Shown: piece by piece, positions 41,975 through 50,504 of the stretch
Position numbering within the stretch: position 1 is the stretch's first letter
Layout: each line of letters begins with the position of its first letter
DNA from: Thermomonas carbonis
Lineage (GTDB): Bacteria > Pseudomonadota > Gammaproteobacteria > Xanthomonadales > Xanthomonadaceae
Assembly (NCBI RefSeq): GCF_014396975.1
Contig: NZ_CP060719.1
Location: forward strand, 2,948,001-3,012,000
Direction: 5' to 3'
Length of the DNA stretch: 64,000 bases
Program-made: the position numbers and the translations under genes
The notes under the pieces: generated by a model
Seen by the model: the letters and a program-made list of their open reading frames with translations, nothing else
What the model was told of the DNA's origin: nothing
Database searches by the model: none

Positions 41975-42756
41975 GCTGAGGCCGGGGCAGCGCCACTGCG
42001 CAACAGGATGCTGCAACAGGTCACTGCGCCTTCGGCCTTCTGCAGCTCCGAAACATCCACCGTGGTGACATCGATGCCGGCGCTGCGCAGTCGCGCCAAC
42101 GTTTGCGGGAAGCCATCCGGGTAGAGCAGCGCATCGCCCACCCGCACCGCATTGGCGGCATGCGGCTCGGTGGGATCGATCTCGATGCAGTCGTAGCCGG
42201 CGAACGGCCCGATGTCGACCCAGGCCGGATTGACCAGCACCGTGGACTCGCCGACCTGGGTGACCGCGGACTTCAGGTGCAGGCAGTCGCGCATCGCCAC
42301 CGATTCCACCGTGTAGCCATGCGGTGCCAGCAAGTCGCGCAACTGGCCGTGGCCGGCGGCGTTGCTGCGCGCGGAAATGCCCACGAACACGCGCTTGCCG
42401 ATGCGCAGCACGTCGCCACCATCGAGCGTGCCCGGCGCTTCGATCCTCGACACGGCGCGGACGCTGCCGAGCAGCTCCAGCACGGCGCTGCCCTCATCAC
42501 GACGCGACTCCGCACCCGGCCGCGTCGCGATGGCGAGCTCGTCGAAGGCCAGCGCCACGTCCTCGACGAAGACCGAATCCGGCCAGGCCGCCTCGGCCGG
42601 CAGTTCCAACACCCGGCAACCCAACCCCTCGAGTGCGGCACGATAGGCCGCGTGTTGCGCGCGTGCGCGATCGACGTCGATCGCGTCGCGTTCGACGAAC
42701 GACAACTGGCACGCGGCGAGCGCCGGGCTGACTTCACGGGTGATGGCGATCCACAT
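41971..42756 (-). CDS. ddaH: Dimethylarginine dimethylaminohydrolase
   Basis: This 261-residue enzyme hydrolyses N-methylated arginines to citrulline and methylamines. The guanidine-modifying catalytic triad is recognisable: Glu/Asp in DGGDVLRIGKRVFVG, His in MRDCLHLKSAVTQ and the nucleophilic Cys in EGAVTCCSILLR. The N-terminal substrate loop is ITREVSPALAACQLSFVERD. It is first in an overlapping operon with trhO and a 50-residue membrane protein gene. Confidence 0.92.
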   Translation of the reverse strand: MWIAITREVSPALAACQLSFVERDAIDVDRARAQHAAYRAALEGLGCRVLELPAEAAWPDSVFVEDVALAFDELAIATRPGAESRRDEGSAVLELLGSVRAVSRIEAPGTLDGGDVLRIGKRVFVGISARSNAAGHGQLRDLLAPHGYTVESVAMRDCLHLKSAVTQVGESTVLVNPAWVDIGPFAGYDCIEIDPTEPHAANAVRVGDALLYPDGFPQTLARLRSAGIDVTTVDVSELQKAEGAVTCCSILLRSGAAPASA

Positions 42757-42786
42757 CGGGCCATTGTAAGCCGGCCACCGCGGGGA

Positions 42787-44274
42787 TCAGCGCACCGCGG
42801 GGCTGCCGAACACCGCCTTGAAGCGGGCCCGCTGGGCCGGGCTGGCATCCGGCTCGCGATTGATGAACATTTCCTCGGCAAAGCTGTCCATGCGCAGCCC
42901 CAGCGCGGCGTAGCTGGGGCGGATGTCGAAATACGATTCGCTGCCGACGGTGCCTGCAAAGAATCCGGAGAAGTCGCTGCCGGTCAGGGCCTTGGCGATT
43001 CGCTCCAGGTCCGCCAGCGCGTAGGTCTTGCCGGGCTTGCCGAACTCCGCATGCAACGCGCGCATGAATTCCGGCAGGCCGACTCTGTCGCCGCTGCGCT
43101 CGCGCAGGGCAACATCCAGCGCCAGCGCGGCCAGGCTGCCGCCGCCATAGACCAGTTGCCGGTTGGGCTGCTTGTCCTTGCCAGCATCGCGCACGCTCAT
43201 CTGCAGGTTCTGGGCGTAACGCGCGATCAGGTAACGGCGCGGCACGTTCTCCAGCCGCTTGAACAGCAGGTTTTCGTCCAGCCAGCCATTGCGGGCCAGG
43301 GTCACGATGGTGAGGTAGTCGGTGACGCCTTCCTTGAACCATTCCTCGCGATGATCAGCGGGGACGATGCTGAGCCCGTTCCAGAAATGCAGCAGTTCGT
43401 GGGCCATCACATAGCCCCAGATCACCCGATTGCGTTCATCCGCATCGCCCTGCACGAACTGGCTGAAGCTGCTGGCGAAGGCACCGCCGTCGCCGCTTGC
43501 GTGTTCGTTGATGATGATCAGATAGCGCCTGGACAGCGGCGGCCCGCCGAACAGTTCGGCATAACTCGCCAACTGGGTGCTTAGCAGGTCGACGAACAGC
43601 GGCAGGCTCCTGCGATAGCGCTCGCCCAGCACCAGGGTCAATTCCACGCCACCGGCATCAAAGGTTTCCGCATGCGCGGTGCCGAGGAACAGCGCGTTGC
43701 TGATGAGTTCGCGACGCGAGTCGACGCGGAAACGGTCGCCATCGCCCGCGCTGGTCCACGGCGTGCGTGCCTGCCAGCCGCGCGGAAGGTCGAAGTCGAC
43801 TTCGATCGGCGCCTGCACCGGCGCATCGCCATCGGCGAAGAACAGCGCCGCACCGGTGGCCATCATGCCTTCGTCGGTGCGATACGACACCTCTTCCATA
43901 CCGGCCGGCCACGGGTATTTGTCGTGTTCGAGACGCACCGTGTACGACAGGCGGATGCGTTGGCCACCGGCAATGCCGAAGTCGCCAGCGCCCCGGTCCT
44001 TGAGCGCGAGCGTCGCGCCCTTCGCATCGGCGGCGCGCAGGCCCTCGACCAGACTTGCCTGCCCGTTCGGCAAGCCGGGTACCTCCATCACGTTGTACAT
44101 CGACAGCATGTCGCTCTGCTGCCAGAGGTCGGCTTCCACCACGGCGCGCGAGGCCTGTGCATCGACGCGCACGCGTTAGCGATTCGGTTCGCCGTCCCAA
44201 TCGGCGGCAACGGCGGAGAGCGGCAACAGCAGGCACAGGGCCAACCCGTACGGCAAGCGCAACATCGAAGGCAT
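42787..44274 (-). CDS. M61-family (glycyl aminopeptidase-like) exported metalloprotease, interrupted by an in-frame TAA
   Basis: The mature region is a zinc protease with HELLHFWNG (HExxH) and a PDZ-less C-terminal part. The 5' end encodes a signal peptide (MLRLPYGLALCLLLPLSAVA) starting at 44274 or 44265, then DWDGEPNR, then TAA at 44178-44176, and in the same frame RVRVDAQASRAVVEADLW. A Tyr codon is expected there (one base change), so the stop separates the export signal from the enzyme; a GTG at 44172 could make only a cytoplasmic form of 461 residues. This is either a nonsense mutation or a base-call error. Length without the stop is 495 codons. Confidence 0.82.
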
Positions 44275-44341
44275 CCACGAGAACGTTGCGCAAGGGATAC
44301 GACGGATGCGCCGGCGGTTGCAGTCGCGGCATCATGTGCGG

Positions 44342-45589
44342 ATGCCCCCCGAATCCAGCCACCCTGCCCGCCTTGCCATCATCGGCGGCGGCCCCGCCGG
44401 CCTGATGGCCGCCGATGCCGCCTGCGCAGCCGGCATCGACGTGCACGTGTTCGAGGCAAAGGGCTCGGTGGGCCGCAAGTTCCTGATCGCCGGCAAGGGC
44501 GGGCTCAACCTCACCCATTCCGAGCCGCGCCCCACGTTCGATGCGCGCTATCGTGAACGCGCGCCCGAGATCGGCACGTGGCTCGATGAGTTCGATGCCG
44601 ATGCGTTGCGCGATTGGGCGCGTGGCTTCGGCGTGGAGACCTACATCGGCAGTTCCGGCCGGGTGTTCCCGAGGGACCGCAAGGCCGCGCCGCTGCTGCG
44701 GGCCTGGGTGCGCCGCCTGCGCGATGCCGGCGTGCACTTCCACGTGCAACATCGCTGGCTGGGCTGGAACGATGTGGGCGCGCTGCGCTTCGACACTCCC
44801 GATGGCGAAACATCGTTCGTGGCCGAGGCAGTGGTGTTGGCCTTGGGCGGTGGCAGCTGGCCGCAGCTCGGCTCCGATGGCACATGGGTGGAAACGCTGG
44901 GCATGCGCGGTATCGACATCGCGCCGCTGCAACCGGCCAATTGCGGCTTCGACATCGGCTGGAGCGATTTCCTGTCCAGCAAACACGCCGGTGCGCCACT
45001 GAAGCCGGTCGTCGCGCACTGGCGCGATGCCACCGGCGTACAACACGCCCTGCAAGGCGAATGCGTATTGACCGAAACCGGCATCGAGGGCAGCTTGATC
45101 TACGCCATCGCCGCCGACCTGCGCGATGCGATCGCGCGCGATGGCGAAGCGATGCTGCACCTCGACCTGGTCCCAGGCCGTACGCTGCAACGATTGCAGC
45201 AGGATCTGGGAAAGTCGCGCAATGGACGCAGCCTGGGCGAGCACCTGCGCCGCCAGGCCGGCATCGATGGCGCGAAGTCCGCGTTGCTGCACGAAGTGCT
45301 GGACAAGCCGGCACTGCAGGACATGGCGCGTGTCGCCGGTACGCTCAAACGCTTGCCGCTGCGCTTGTTGCGCCCACGGCCGATGGCGGAAACCATCTCC
45401 ACCGCCGGCGGCGTGCGGTTGGAAGCACTGGACGATGCATTGATGCTGCGCGGTGCGCCCGGTGTGTTCTGCGCCGGCGAGATGCTCGACTGGGAAGCAC
45501 CGACCGGCGGCTATCTGCTCACCGCGTGTTTCGCCAGCGGGTTACGCGCCGGGCGCGGCGCGGCGACGTGGCTGCAAACGCCACGCTGA
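44342..45589 (+). CDS. HI0933-type FAD-dependent flavoprotein (second copy in the window)
   Basis: This 415-residue protein starts MPPESSHPARLAIIGGGPAG. It has the nucleotide-binding GGGPAGLMAADAAC, the family signature SVGRKFLIAGKGGLNLTHS and a C-terminal FAD region CAGEMLDWEAPTGGYLLTAC. It resembles the TIGR03862 branch (PP_4765-like) rather than the BaiN-type protein at 39860. The substrate is unknown. The gene is divergent from the M61 protease with 67 bases between, and convergent with an M1 peptidase gene four bases further on. Confidence 0.88.
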   Translation: MPPESSHPARLAIIGGGPAGLMAADAACAAGIDVHVFEAKGSVGRKFLIAGKGGLNLTHSEPRPTFDARYRERAPEIGTWLDEFDADALRDWARGFGVETYIGSSGRVFPRDRKAAPLLRAWVRRLRDAGVHFHVQHRWLGWNDVGALRFDTPDGETSFVAEAVVLALGGGSWPQLGSDGTWVETLGMRGIDIAPLQPANCGFDIGWSDFLSSKHAGAPLKPVVAHWRDATGVQHALQGECVLTETGIEGSLIYAIAADLRDAIARDGEAMLHLDLVPGRTLQRLQQDLGKSRNGRSLGEHLRRQAGIDGAKSALLHEVLDKPALQDMARVAGTLKRLPLRLLRPRPMAETISTAGGVRLEALDDALMLRGAPGVFCAGEMLDWEAPTGGYLLTACFASGLRAGRGAATWLQTPR

Positions 45590-45592
45590 GCT

Positions 45593-47332
45593 TCAGGGTT
45601 TCCTGGCGGCCTCGGCCTTCGCCTTCTCCGCCGCCGCCTTCGCACGGTCAGCCGTGTCCTTCTGGAATTCTGCGATATGCGGCAATTCGCGCAGCACGCG
45701 CGAATGCGGATCCAGCGTGTAGGTCGCCGCCGCCGGCAACTCCACGCGGCCTCGTCCATCTGTCATCGGCACATCGATGACCTTGTCACCGACACGCACC
45801 TGCACCGGCAGCGGGAACGGCGTGTCGTCCTTCGTCTTCCAGCGCAACCAGAGGCCACCGGCATCGCGGGTGGCCCGCAATTCCGGCAACGCCGCGGAAC
45901 GCAGGTAGCCGTCGAAGAACCAGCGGTAATCCTTGCCGGTGATGCGGTTGACGATGGCGATGAAGTCGTTGGTCGAGGCGTGGCGCGACTTGAAGTTGCC
46001 GGGCTTGGGCGTGGCGGTGCCGTAGACCAGCTCGCGGATGGCGCGGAAGAAGGCGTCGTCGCCGATCTGCCCGCGCAAGGTGTGCAGCATCAGCGAACCC
46101 TTGTAGTAGGTATCGTTGCCCGGCCCCTCTCCTGCCTTGTAGACCTCGTTTTCTGGCAGGCCGCGTCCGGAAATCACCGGATACTTGTTGACCAGCGCGG
46201 CACGTTGCTTCATCAACGCCGTCATGTACTCCATGTCGCCGCGCAGCCACTGCAGGTACAGCGGCTGCATGTAGCTGCCGCAGCCCTCGTGCAACCAGAA
46301 GTCGTCCCAGTCGCGATGGGTCAGCTGGTTGCCGAACCATTCGTGGGCGAGTTCGTGCTGCAACAGCCAGTCGTAGCCGGCGTCGCCCTTCCGGTAGTCG
46401 TTGCCGTAGGCGTTGATGGTCTGGTGTTCCATGCCCAGGTGCGGGGTTTCGACAACGCCCATCTTCTCGTCGGCGAACGGATACGGGCCGATCATCTCCT
46501 CGAAGAAATCCAGCATCGGGGTGAATTCGGCGAACAGGCCCTCGGCCTTCGCGGCATTGCCCTTCAGGTGCCAGAAGCGCAGCGGGATGGTGTTGCCGTA
46601 ACGCGATTTGTACTCGCCCTGCAGCAGTTCATACGGGCCGATGTTCAGGGAAACCGCATAGGTGTTGGGATTCTTCGCGCGCCAGTGGTAGGTGCGCCAG
46701 CCATTCTTCTCTTCCATCCCCTCGGCGATGCCGTTGCCGGCCACGACCAGCGGACTCGGCACGGTGATGTGCTGCACGACTTCCCGCGGTTCGCCGAGCG
46801 GATGGTCGATGCACGGCCAGAACAGATCGCAGCCTTCGCCCTGGACCGCGGTGGCGACCCACGGCTCGCCAGTCGGGGCCGTCGCCCACACGAAACCGCC
46901 ATCCCACGGCGCCTTGTTGGCCACATGCGGGGCGCCCGAATAGCGGATGCGCAGGGTGGCGCGCGTGCCGGCCGCGAGCGAAGCCGGCAGGTCAATGGTC
47001 ATGCGCCCTTCGGGATTGCGCCACTGGGCGGCGGCAACCGTCTTGCCGTCGACTTCGACAGCATCAATCGCGTAATTGCGATCCAGATCGACCACGAGGC
47101 GATCGACCGGCGTATCGGCGCGGAAGGTCAGCGTGGCGTCGCCCTCCAGCCACTTGCGCGCAGGATCGACCTTGAATGAGAGCTCGGCGCGCTCGAACGT
47201 CACTGCTTCCTGCTCCGGTGCGCGTGGCAGGCCGCTGGCCGCGGTGATCCTGGTCAGCGCGGGTTGCGCTGCCTGCGCGAGGAGGCTGGAGGATGCGAGT
47301 GCGGCGGCAAGCAGGCAACGAGCAAGGGGCAT
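45593..47332 (-). CDS. Exported M1-family aminopeptidase
   Basis: The ATG at 47332 gives a signal peptide (MPLARCLLAAALASSSLLAQ) with Ala-rich cleavage near residue 23, so the enzyme is periplasmic or secreted; a longer start at 47383 is less likely. The M1 features are GMEHQTINAYGND (exopeptidase GxMEN-like site) and HELAHEWFGNQLTHRDWDDF (HExxH-x18-E). A total of 579 residues is shorter than four-domain PepN but normal for the two-to-three domain M1 family. The C-terminal tail is Lys/Ala-rich (KAAAEKAKAEAARKP). Confidence 0.92.
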   Translation of the reverse strand: MPLARCLLAAALASSSLLAQAAQPALTRITAASGLPRAPEQEAVTFERAELSFKVDPARKWLEGDATLTFRADTPVDRLVVDLDRNYAIDAVEVDGKTVAAAQWRNPEGRMTIDLPASLAAGTRATLRIRYSGAPHVANKAPWDGGFVWATAPTGEPWVATAVQGEGCDLFWPCIDHPLGEPREVVQHITVPSPLVVAGNGIAEGMEEKNGWRTYHWRAKNPNTYAVSLNIGPYELLQGEYKSRYGNTIPLRFWHLKGNAAKAEGLFAEFTPMLDFFEEMIGPYPFADEKMGVVETPHLGMEHQTINAYGNDYRKGDAGYDWLLQHELAHEWFGNQLTHRDWDDFWLHEGCGSYMQPLYLQWLRGDMEYMTALMKQRAALVNKYPVISGRGLPENEVYKAGEGPGNDTYYKGSLMLHTLRGQIGDDAFFRAIRELVYGTATPKPGNFKSRHASTNDFIAIVNRITGKDYRWFFDGYLRSAALPELRATRDAGGLWLRWKTKDDTPFPLPVQVRVGDKVIDVPMTDGRGRVELPAAATYTLDPHSRVLRELPHIAEFQKDTADRAKAAAEKAKAEAARKP

Positions 47333-47645
47333 GGCAACGATCCGGGTAAACGATCGCCAACTTTCGCATGCAGGGCGCGGCATCGACCCTGTCTTTGGTC
47401 ACTGCGGTGCAGGAACCCGGAAGCGAAGATCACCACCCGGGCATTGATCGGCCGGAACATGCCCCGACCCCGGCAAGGCGTCCATCGGACGCACTCTCGG
47501 CCGAATCTGAATACGAGCTTTCAAGTCCTGAGCCGACCAGGGCGAATAACGGAAATCTCAGGTTTGATTCATCCTTCACACCGCTAACTGCACGCACGGC
47601 GCGAATGGTTCGCGGCCGATGGAGAAGCATCAGGTGGAGAAGCTC
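47333..47645. other. 313-base divergent intergenic region
   Basis: No credible gene is present here. The region separates the M1 peptidase from the Arg-rich exported protein and must hold both promoters. A short AT-richer stretch (about 47500-47590, including CAGGTTTGATTCATCC) is the likeliest promoter area for the plus-strand gene. A possible alternative ATG at 47619 in the plus-strand frame lacks a good ribosome binding site. Confidence 0.5.
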
Positions 47646-48956
47646 ATGACCCGCCATTTCACCGCCCGCCGATTGGCCGTTTCGCTCATGGGGGCCTTGC
47701 TCGCCGTCGGCGCGACTGCCCCAGCGTTCGCACTGCAACAGGATCGCAACCAGGATCGCGACGACCGCAAGCCGCGCAAGCAGCAGGCCGACCGCGAAGA
47801 AGCGCGCCGCGAACAGCCGCAACGGCAACAACCGCCCCCGAGGGAACCGCAGCGGCAGCCACAGGTGCAAGAGCGCCAGGCGTCGCAGCCGCGTCCTGCC
47901 TTGCAGCAGGGCAATGGCCGTTCGCAACCGGAACGCCGCGAAAACTGGGACCGGGGCAGCCGCGAACGCGAGCAGCAGCGGCGCGAGAATCTGGACGTGC
48001 AGGCCCGCCAGCGCGACGACGCGACCCAGCGCCAGTCGCAGCAGCGCGAAGACATGCAGCGGCGCATCGCCGAACAGCGTCGCGAGCAGGCCGGCCAGCG
48101 CGGAGCCAACGCACGGCGCATGGCCGAGCAGCAACGCGAGCGCCAGCAGCAGGCGGATCGCCGTGGCGACGAGCAACGTCGCGGCAACGATGAACGCACA
48201 GCCCGCGAACGCGCCGAGCAGGATCGCCGCATCGCCGACCAGCGTGATCGCGATGGCCGGCGCGACGATCGACGCGACGACCGCAACGATGCACGCGACG
48301 ACCGCCGGGATGATCGCAACAACCGGGGCAATGACCGACGCGACGACCGCAATGACCGGATCTCGCGCGACCAGCAGCAGCGCCGCATCGACGACCAGCG
48401 ACGTCAGGCGATCGAGTGGCAGCGCCGCGAATCGGGACGCCGCTCGCAGCTGGAGCAGCGCAACCGCGAGCTGGAACGCCAGCGCCGCAGCCATCAGTAC
48501 CGCTACCAGCAGGACTACTACCGCCGCTGGCTGGCGCAGCAGTCGCGCTGGAATGCCTCGCGGTACGACTACTACAACGATCCGTACTACTCGACCGCCT
48601 ACAACTACCGCTACAACTACGGTGGTCGCTGGTACCAGACCAACAGCTATGGTCGGGACTTGTTGCAGCAGGCGATCCGCGATGGTTATCGGGAAGGTTG
48701 GTACGCCGGTCAGGCCGATCTCAACGACCGCTGGCGCTTCGACTACCAGAGCAACTATGGCTATCGGGACGGCACCTTCGGTTACAACGGCTACTACGTT
48801 GGTCGTGACGAATACCGCTACTACTTCCAGCAGGGCTTCGAACGCGGTTATCGCGACGGTTACTACCGCAGGAACCAGTACGGACGCTACGACAACGGGG
48901 CGGCGGTGATCCTGCCAGCGATTCTGGGCGCGATACTCAACATCAGCCGCTACTGA
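47646..48956 (+). CDS. Exported Arg/Gln/Asp-rich low-complexity protein with Tyr-rich C-terminus
   Basis: From the ATG at 47646 (GGAG nine bases upstream) there is a signal peptide MTRHFTARRLAVSLMGALLA ending Pro-Ala-Phe-Ala at residue 29. Residues 30 to about 300 are almost entirely Arg, Gln, Asp, Glu and Asn, with repeated units such as RDDRRDDRND near 203-242 and probably form long charged helices or a disordered chain. The last about 135 residues are Tyr/Gly/Arg-rich with repeated GYREGWYAG / GYRDGTFG / GYRDGYY units and a small hydrophobic end (AVILPAILGAILNI). Total 436 residues. The family is not recognised; a cell-envelope or matrix structural role is only a guess. A strong terminator follows. 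Confidence 0.8.
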   Translation: MTRHFTARRLAVSLMGALLAVGATAPAFALQQDRNQDRDDRKPRKQQADREEARREQPQRQQPPPREPQRQPQVQERQASQPRPALQQGNGRSQPERRENWDRGSREREQQRRENLDVQARQRDDATQRQSQQREDMQRRIAEQRREQAGQRGANARRMAEQQRERQQQADRRGDEQRRGNDERTARERAEQDRRIADQRDRDGRRDDRRDDRNDARDDRRDDRNNRGNDRRDDRNDRISRDQQQRRIDDQRRQAIEWQRRESGRRSQLEQRNRELERQRRSHQYRYQQDYYRRWLAQQSRWNASRYDYYNDPYYSTAYNYRYNYGGRWYQTNSYGRDLLQQAIRDGYREGWYAGQADLNDRWRFDYQSNYGYRDGTFGYNGYYVGRDEYRYYFQQGFERGYRDGYYRRNQYGRYDNGAAVILPAILGAILNISRY

Positions 48957-48979
48957 TCAGGCATTGCGCTGCACCATCA

Positions 48980-49007
48980 CGCCCGGCTCCGGCCGGGCGT
49001 TTCTTTT
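48980..49007 (+). terminator. Rho-independent terminator after the Arg-rich protein gene
   Basis: A perfect 8-base stem CGCCCGGC / GCCGGGCG with loop TCCG is followed by TTTCTTTT, 23 bases after the stop. Confidence 0.92.
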
Positions 49008-49040
49008 GGCGATGTCGATGCGCGACCGGTCGGCGGCGAT

Positions 49041-49307
49041 TCAACGCAACTGGCTGTCCTTGCTGCCGCGACGGTTGTAGCCGGCGGTGCCCGCTTCATC
49101 GCGATCATGCAGCTCCTGGCAGGCCAAGCACAGGCGAGCGCCCGGCATCGCCTTGCGGCGGGCCTCGGGGATCGCGGCATCGCAGTCCTCGCAATGCGTG
49201 CGGCCCGGGCCGCTGGGCAGGCGGCTGCGCGCACGCTGGATCGCGTCCTTCACGGTCGCATCGATCTGATCCTGCACCGCGCCGTCGCCGGCCCATCCGG
49301 TCGCCAT
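49041..49307 (-). CDS. DksA/TraR-family C4 zinc-finger protein (YbiI-like)
   Basis: This 88-residue protein starts MATGWAGDGAVQDQIDATVK with AGGAG seven bases before the ATG at 49307; a longer start at 49331 is less likely. The zinc finger is C-x2-C-x17-C-x2-C (HCEDCDAAIPEARRKAMPGA, then RLCLACQELHD). It resembles YbiI and related short members that lack the coiled-coil of DksA, so direct insertion in the polymerase secondary channel is uncertain. It is convergent with the Arg-rich gene and divergent from the diguanylate cyclase. Confidence 0.88.
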   Translation of the reverse strand: MATGWAGDGAVQDQIDATVKDAIQRARSRLPSGPGRTHCEDCDAAIPEARRKAMPGARLCLACQELHDRDEAGTAGYNRRGSKDSQLR

Positions 49308-49418
49308 GGCTCGCTCCTGATTCAGCTTCATGAGCGACGCAGCCTAGCAATCAAGCAGTGGCGTTGGCGTCGAGGCGAGTCCTCGCGCACACTGGCGGCT
49401 GCTCTGGGGGGAGCCGGC

Positions 49419-50489
49419 ATGACACGCACCAACCACCGCGAGGACGGCGACGGCACCGACGTGCCGCCGCACCTGCGCAACCTGCACCGTCGCACGTATC
49501 CGATGCGCACCCTCGGCATGGGCTTGGCGGTGCTGCCCGTGCTGGTGGTCCTGCACGAACTGGATACCGGCTGGCCGGCCTGGGCATGGACACTCTTCTG
49601 CAGCCTGGTCTGGCCGCATGTCGCCTGGCTGCGCGCCAGGCACAGCCGCGTTCCTTATCGGGCCGAGTTGACCAATTTCATGATCGATTCGGCCATGGCT
49701 GCCAGCCTGGCGCCGATCATGCACTTCAATTTGCTGCCGTCGGCGATGCTGGTCACCTTGGCGACCGCCGACAAGATCAATGCAGGCGTGCGCGGGCTGT
49801 GGTCGCGCTCGTTGCTGGGCATGCTGGTGGCGATCCTCGTGACATCCGTGCTGACGGGCTTCCAGCTCGACATCGCCACCAGCACGCCGGTGCTGCTGGC
49901 CTGTCTGCCGCTGATGGTCATCCATACACTCGCGGTGAGCGTCACCAGCTACCGGCTGGTTCGCAAGGTGCAGAAGCAGAACCTGCGGCTGGACGACTTG
50001 AGTCGCCACGATGCGTTGACCGGCCTGCTGAGCCGCGGGCATTGGCAGGAACAGGCGACCACCCTGCTGGTGGCCGGCGCGCCGGCCAGCCTGTTGCTGG
50101 TCGATGTCGACCTGTTCAAATCGATCAACGACCACCACGGCCACGCCACCGGCGACGACGTCCTGCGCGGAATTGCCGACGCGATCCGCGCCGCGGTACC
50201 GGACGGCAGCCATGCCGGGCGGCTGGGTGGCGACGAATTCGCGGTGGCCGTGCCGCTGGCCCTGACCGACAGCCGTCATGTCGCCGAAGACATCCGCGCG
50301 CGCGTGGAGGCGCTGCAGCTGGACGATGCGCCCGTGCAGTGCTCGGTCAGCATCGGCATGGCCGAACCGCCATTGGCGGGTACCGGGCTGCGCGCCTGGA
50401 TGGAGTCGGCCGATCGCGCGCTCTATCGGGCCAAGGCGGCCGGACGCAACCGCATCCAGGCCGCCACGCCCGACAGCCTACCGGCCTGA
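49419..50489 (+). CDS. Membrane diguanylate cyclase (GGDEF)
   Basis: This 356-residue protein has about five N-terminal membrane helices (residues about 30-190) and a C-terminal GGDEF domain that makes cyclic di-GMP. The active site LGGDEFAVAV is intact near residue 270, and the nucleotide/metal region VDLFKSINDHHGHATGDDV is conserved. No RxxD inhibitory site is visible five residues ahead of GGDEF, so product inhibition may be absent. The ATG follows GGGGGAGCCGGC. No sensory domain besides the membrane region is evident (MASE-like). Confidence 0.9.
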   Translation: MTRTNHREDGDGTDVPPHLRNLHRRTYPMRTLGMGLAVLPVLVVLHELDTGWPAWAWTLFCSLVWPHVAWLRARHSRVPYRAELTNFMIDSAMAASLAPIMHFNLLPSAMLVTLATADKINAGVRGLWSRSLLGMLVAILVTSVLTGFQLDIATSTPVLLACLPLMVIHTLAVSVTSYRLVRKVQKQNLRLDDLSRHDALTGLLSRGHWQEQATTLLVAGAPASLLLVDVDLFKSINDHHGHATGDDVLRGIADAIRAAVPDGSHAGRLGGDEFAVAVPLALTDSRHVAEDIRARVEALQLDDAPVQCSVSIGMAEPPLAGTGLRAWMESADRALYRAKAAGRNRIQAATPDSLPA

Positions 50490-50504
50490 ACCGGCGCGTT
50501 CCGG

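Noticed and set aside
47750..48400. The RDDRRDD region as a DNA tandem repeat or CRISPR-like array
   Set aside because: The repetition is at the protein composition level and irregular in DNA; there are no fixed-length repeats with unique spacers.
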